Of a stretch of DNA of 6,644 nt, positions 6,138 through 6,644 are shown one piece after another. The stretch comes from Pseudomonadota bacterium (GTDB taxonomy: Bacteria > Pseudomonadota > Alphaproteobacteria > Rickettsiales > SXRF01). Position 1 is the first letter of the stretch. The number at the start of each line of letters is the position of its first letter. The notes below the pieces were generated by a model. The model saw nothing but the letters and a program-made list of their open reading frames with translations, did not search any database and was not told where the DNA came from. The stretch lies in assembly GCA_028873275.1 (NCBI GenBank), contig JAGWLJ010000085.1, positions 1-6,644 on the forward strand. The letters run 5' to 3'. The translations under genes and the position numbers were made by a program.

Positions 6138-6644
6138 ATGCGCATCGGGCTTGATTTCGACAATACCATCGTCAGCTACGATGCGCTGTTCCACCGCGTG
6201 GCGCTCGAAAACGGCCATATTCCGGCCGATCTGCCTGTCAGCAAGAATGCCGTGCGCGACCACCTGCGGGCGCAGGATAAGGAGCATCTCTGGACAGAAA
6301 TGCAGGGACATGTCTACGGCGCACGCATGCAGGAAGCCGCCATGTTTCCCAATGCGCCGGAAGTGATCGCGCAGCTGCGCGACGCCGGCCATGCGCTCTT
6401 CATCATCAGCCATAAAACCCGCCGCCCTTACCTGGGTCCGGCGTATGACCTGCATGGCGCGGCGCAGGAATGGATCGCCGCGCATCTGCCGCTGATTCCC
6501 GAATCCTCTGTCTTTTTTCATGAAAAAAAAGAAGAAAAGATCGGCCGTATCCGCAGCCTCGCCTGCGAGGCGTTTCTCGACGACCTGCCGGAGATACTGC
6601 TGCATGAAGCCTTCCCGCCGCAGACGAAGCGCTATTTATTCTCG
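6138..6644 (+). CDS. HAD-superfamily hydrolase (probable sugar-phosphate phosphatase), C-terminus outside window
   Basis: The frame opens at ATG 6138, four bases after the previous stop, and is still open after 169 codons at the window edge. The N-terminus RIGLDFDNTIVSYD carries HAD motif I, Asp6-Phe-Asp8-Asn-Thr10, where the first Asp is the expected nucleophile and the second the acid/base. LFIISHKT (88-94) places Ser91 as motif II. Lys130, Lys131 or Lys134 could serve as the motif III lysine, and CEAFLDDLPEILL (143-155) with Asp148-Asp149 is motif IV, which binds magnesium. The roughly 75 residues between motifs I and II are mainly helical in character and would form a cap. Enzymes of this superfamily dephosphorylate small metabolites, often sugar phosphates, in the cytoplasm. 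Adjacent to a split transketolase and nucleotide-sugar SDRs, a phosphatase step in the same sugar pathway is a reasonable inference. The substrate is unknown. An AT-rich patch interrupts the otherwise GC-rich coding sequence near 6513-6540. Confidence 0.82.
   Translation, partial: MRIGLDFDNTIVSYDALFHRVALENGHIPADLPVSKNAVRDHLRAQDKEHLWTEMQGHVYGARMQEAAMFPNAPEVIAQLRDAGHALFIISHKTRRPYLGPAYDLHGAAQEWIAAHLPLIPESSVFFHEKKEEKIGRIRSLACEAFLDDLPEILLHEAFPPQTKRYLFS
6513..6528. repeat. Perfect 16-base AT-rich palindrome with an A8 tract inside the HAD gene
   Basis: Six T, CATG, six A form a perfect palindrome at 6513-6528, and the A run continues to 6530 to give eight A in a row. It encodes Phe-Phe-His-Glu-Lys-Lys in the region expected to carry the motif III lysine, so it is compatible with protein coding. 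The run is a possible slippage site, but the frame is intact on both sides here. Confidence 0.5.

Noticed and set aside
5120..6169. Long open frame of 349 codons on the minus strand
   Set aside because: It lies opposite the C-terminal transketolase gene, whose protein is clearly recognisable. The minus-strand product is rich in Arg, Ala, His and Gln with no motif, as expected from antisense reading of GC-rich coding DNA.

Overview
The window is a dense run of eight genes, all on the + strand. They overlap by 4 to 17 bases or are separated by only a few bases, apart from one 151-base gap. The content is typical of a surface-polysaccharide (O-antigen, capsule or exopolysaccharide) locus: three extended SDR sugar-nucleotide enzymes, two sulfotransferase-fold proteins, a transketolase split into two subunits, and a HAD-type phosphatase. 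GC-rich coding sequence, together with a C5/G5 inverted-repeat element of a kind I recall from alphaproteobacterial intergenic regions, suggests a free-living alphaproteobacterium or a relative. That placement is an inference; no rRNA or other marker gene is present.

Layout: positions 1-297 hold the C-terminal end of an NAD-dependent epimerase/dehydratase whose start lies outside the window. Positions 294-1385 encode a sulfotransferase-like protein with recognisable PAPS-binding motifs. Positions 1382-2299 encode a shorter, diverged paralogue that has lost several of those motifs. Positions 2296-3243 and 3249-4241 encode two different extended SDR enzymes, an epimerase/dehydratase of WcaG type and a 4,6-dehydratase-like enzyme with YxxxR in place of YxxxK. 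Positions 4225-5064 and 5216-6133 encode the N- and C-terminal halves of a thiamine-diphosphate transketolase. They are separated by a roughly 100-base palindromic repeat at 5081-5180. Position 6138 begins a HAD hydrolase that runs off the right edge.

How the genes may work together: SDR enzymes oxidise, dehydrate or epimerise a nucleotide-linked sugar. A split transketolase can move a two-carbon ketol unit, and a HAD phosphatase can remove a phosphate from a sugar phosphate. Placed consecutively in what looks like one transcript, these genes suggest a pathway to an unusual (higher-carbon or branched) sugar. The upstream sulfotransferases may sulfate the finished glycan. The individual families are recognisable from sequence. 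The joint pathway, its substrate and its product are inferences. No promoter, terminator, RNA gene, CRISPR array or transposase was seen. The only non-coding stretch longer than a few bases is 5065-5215.
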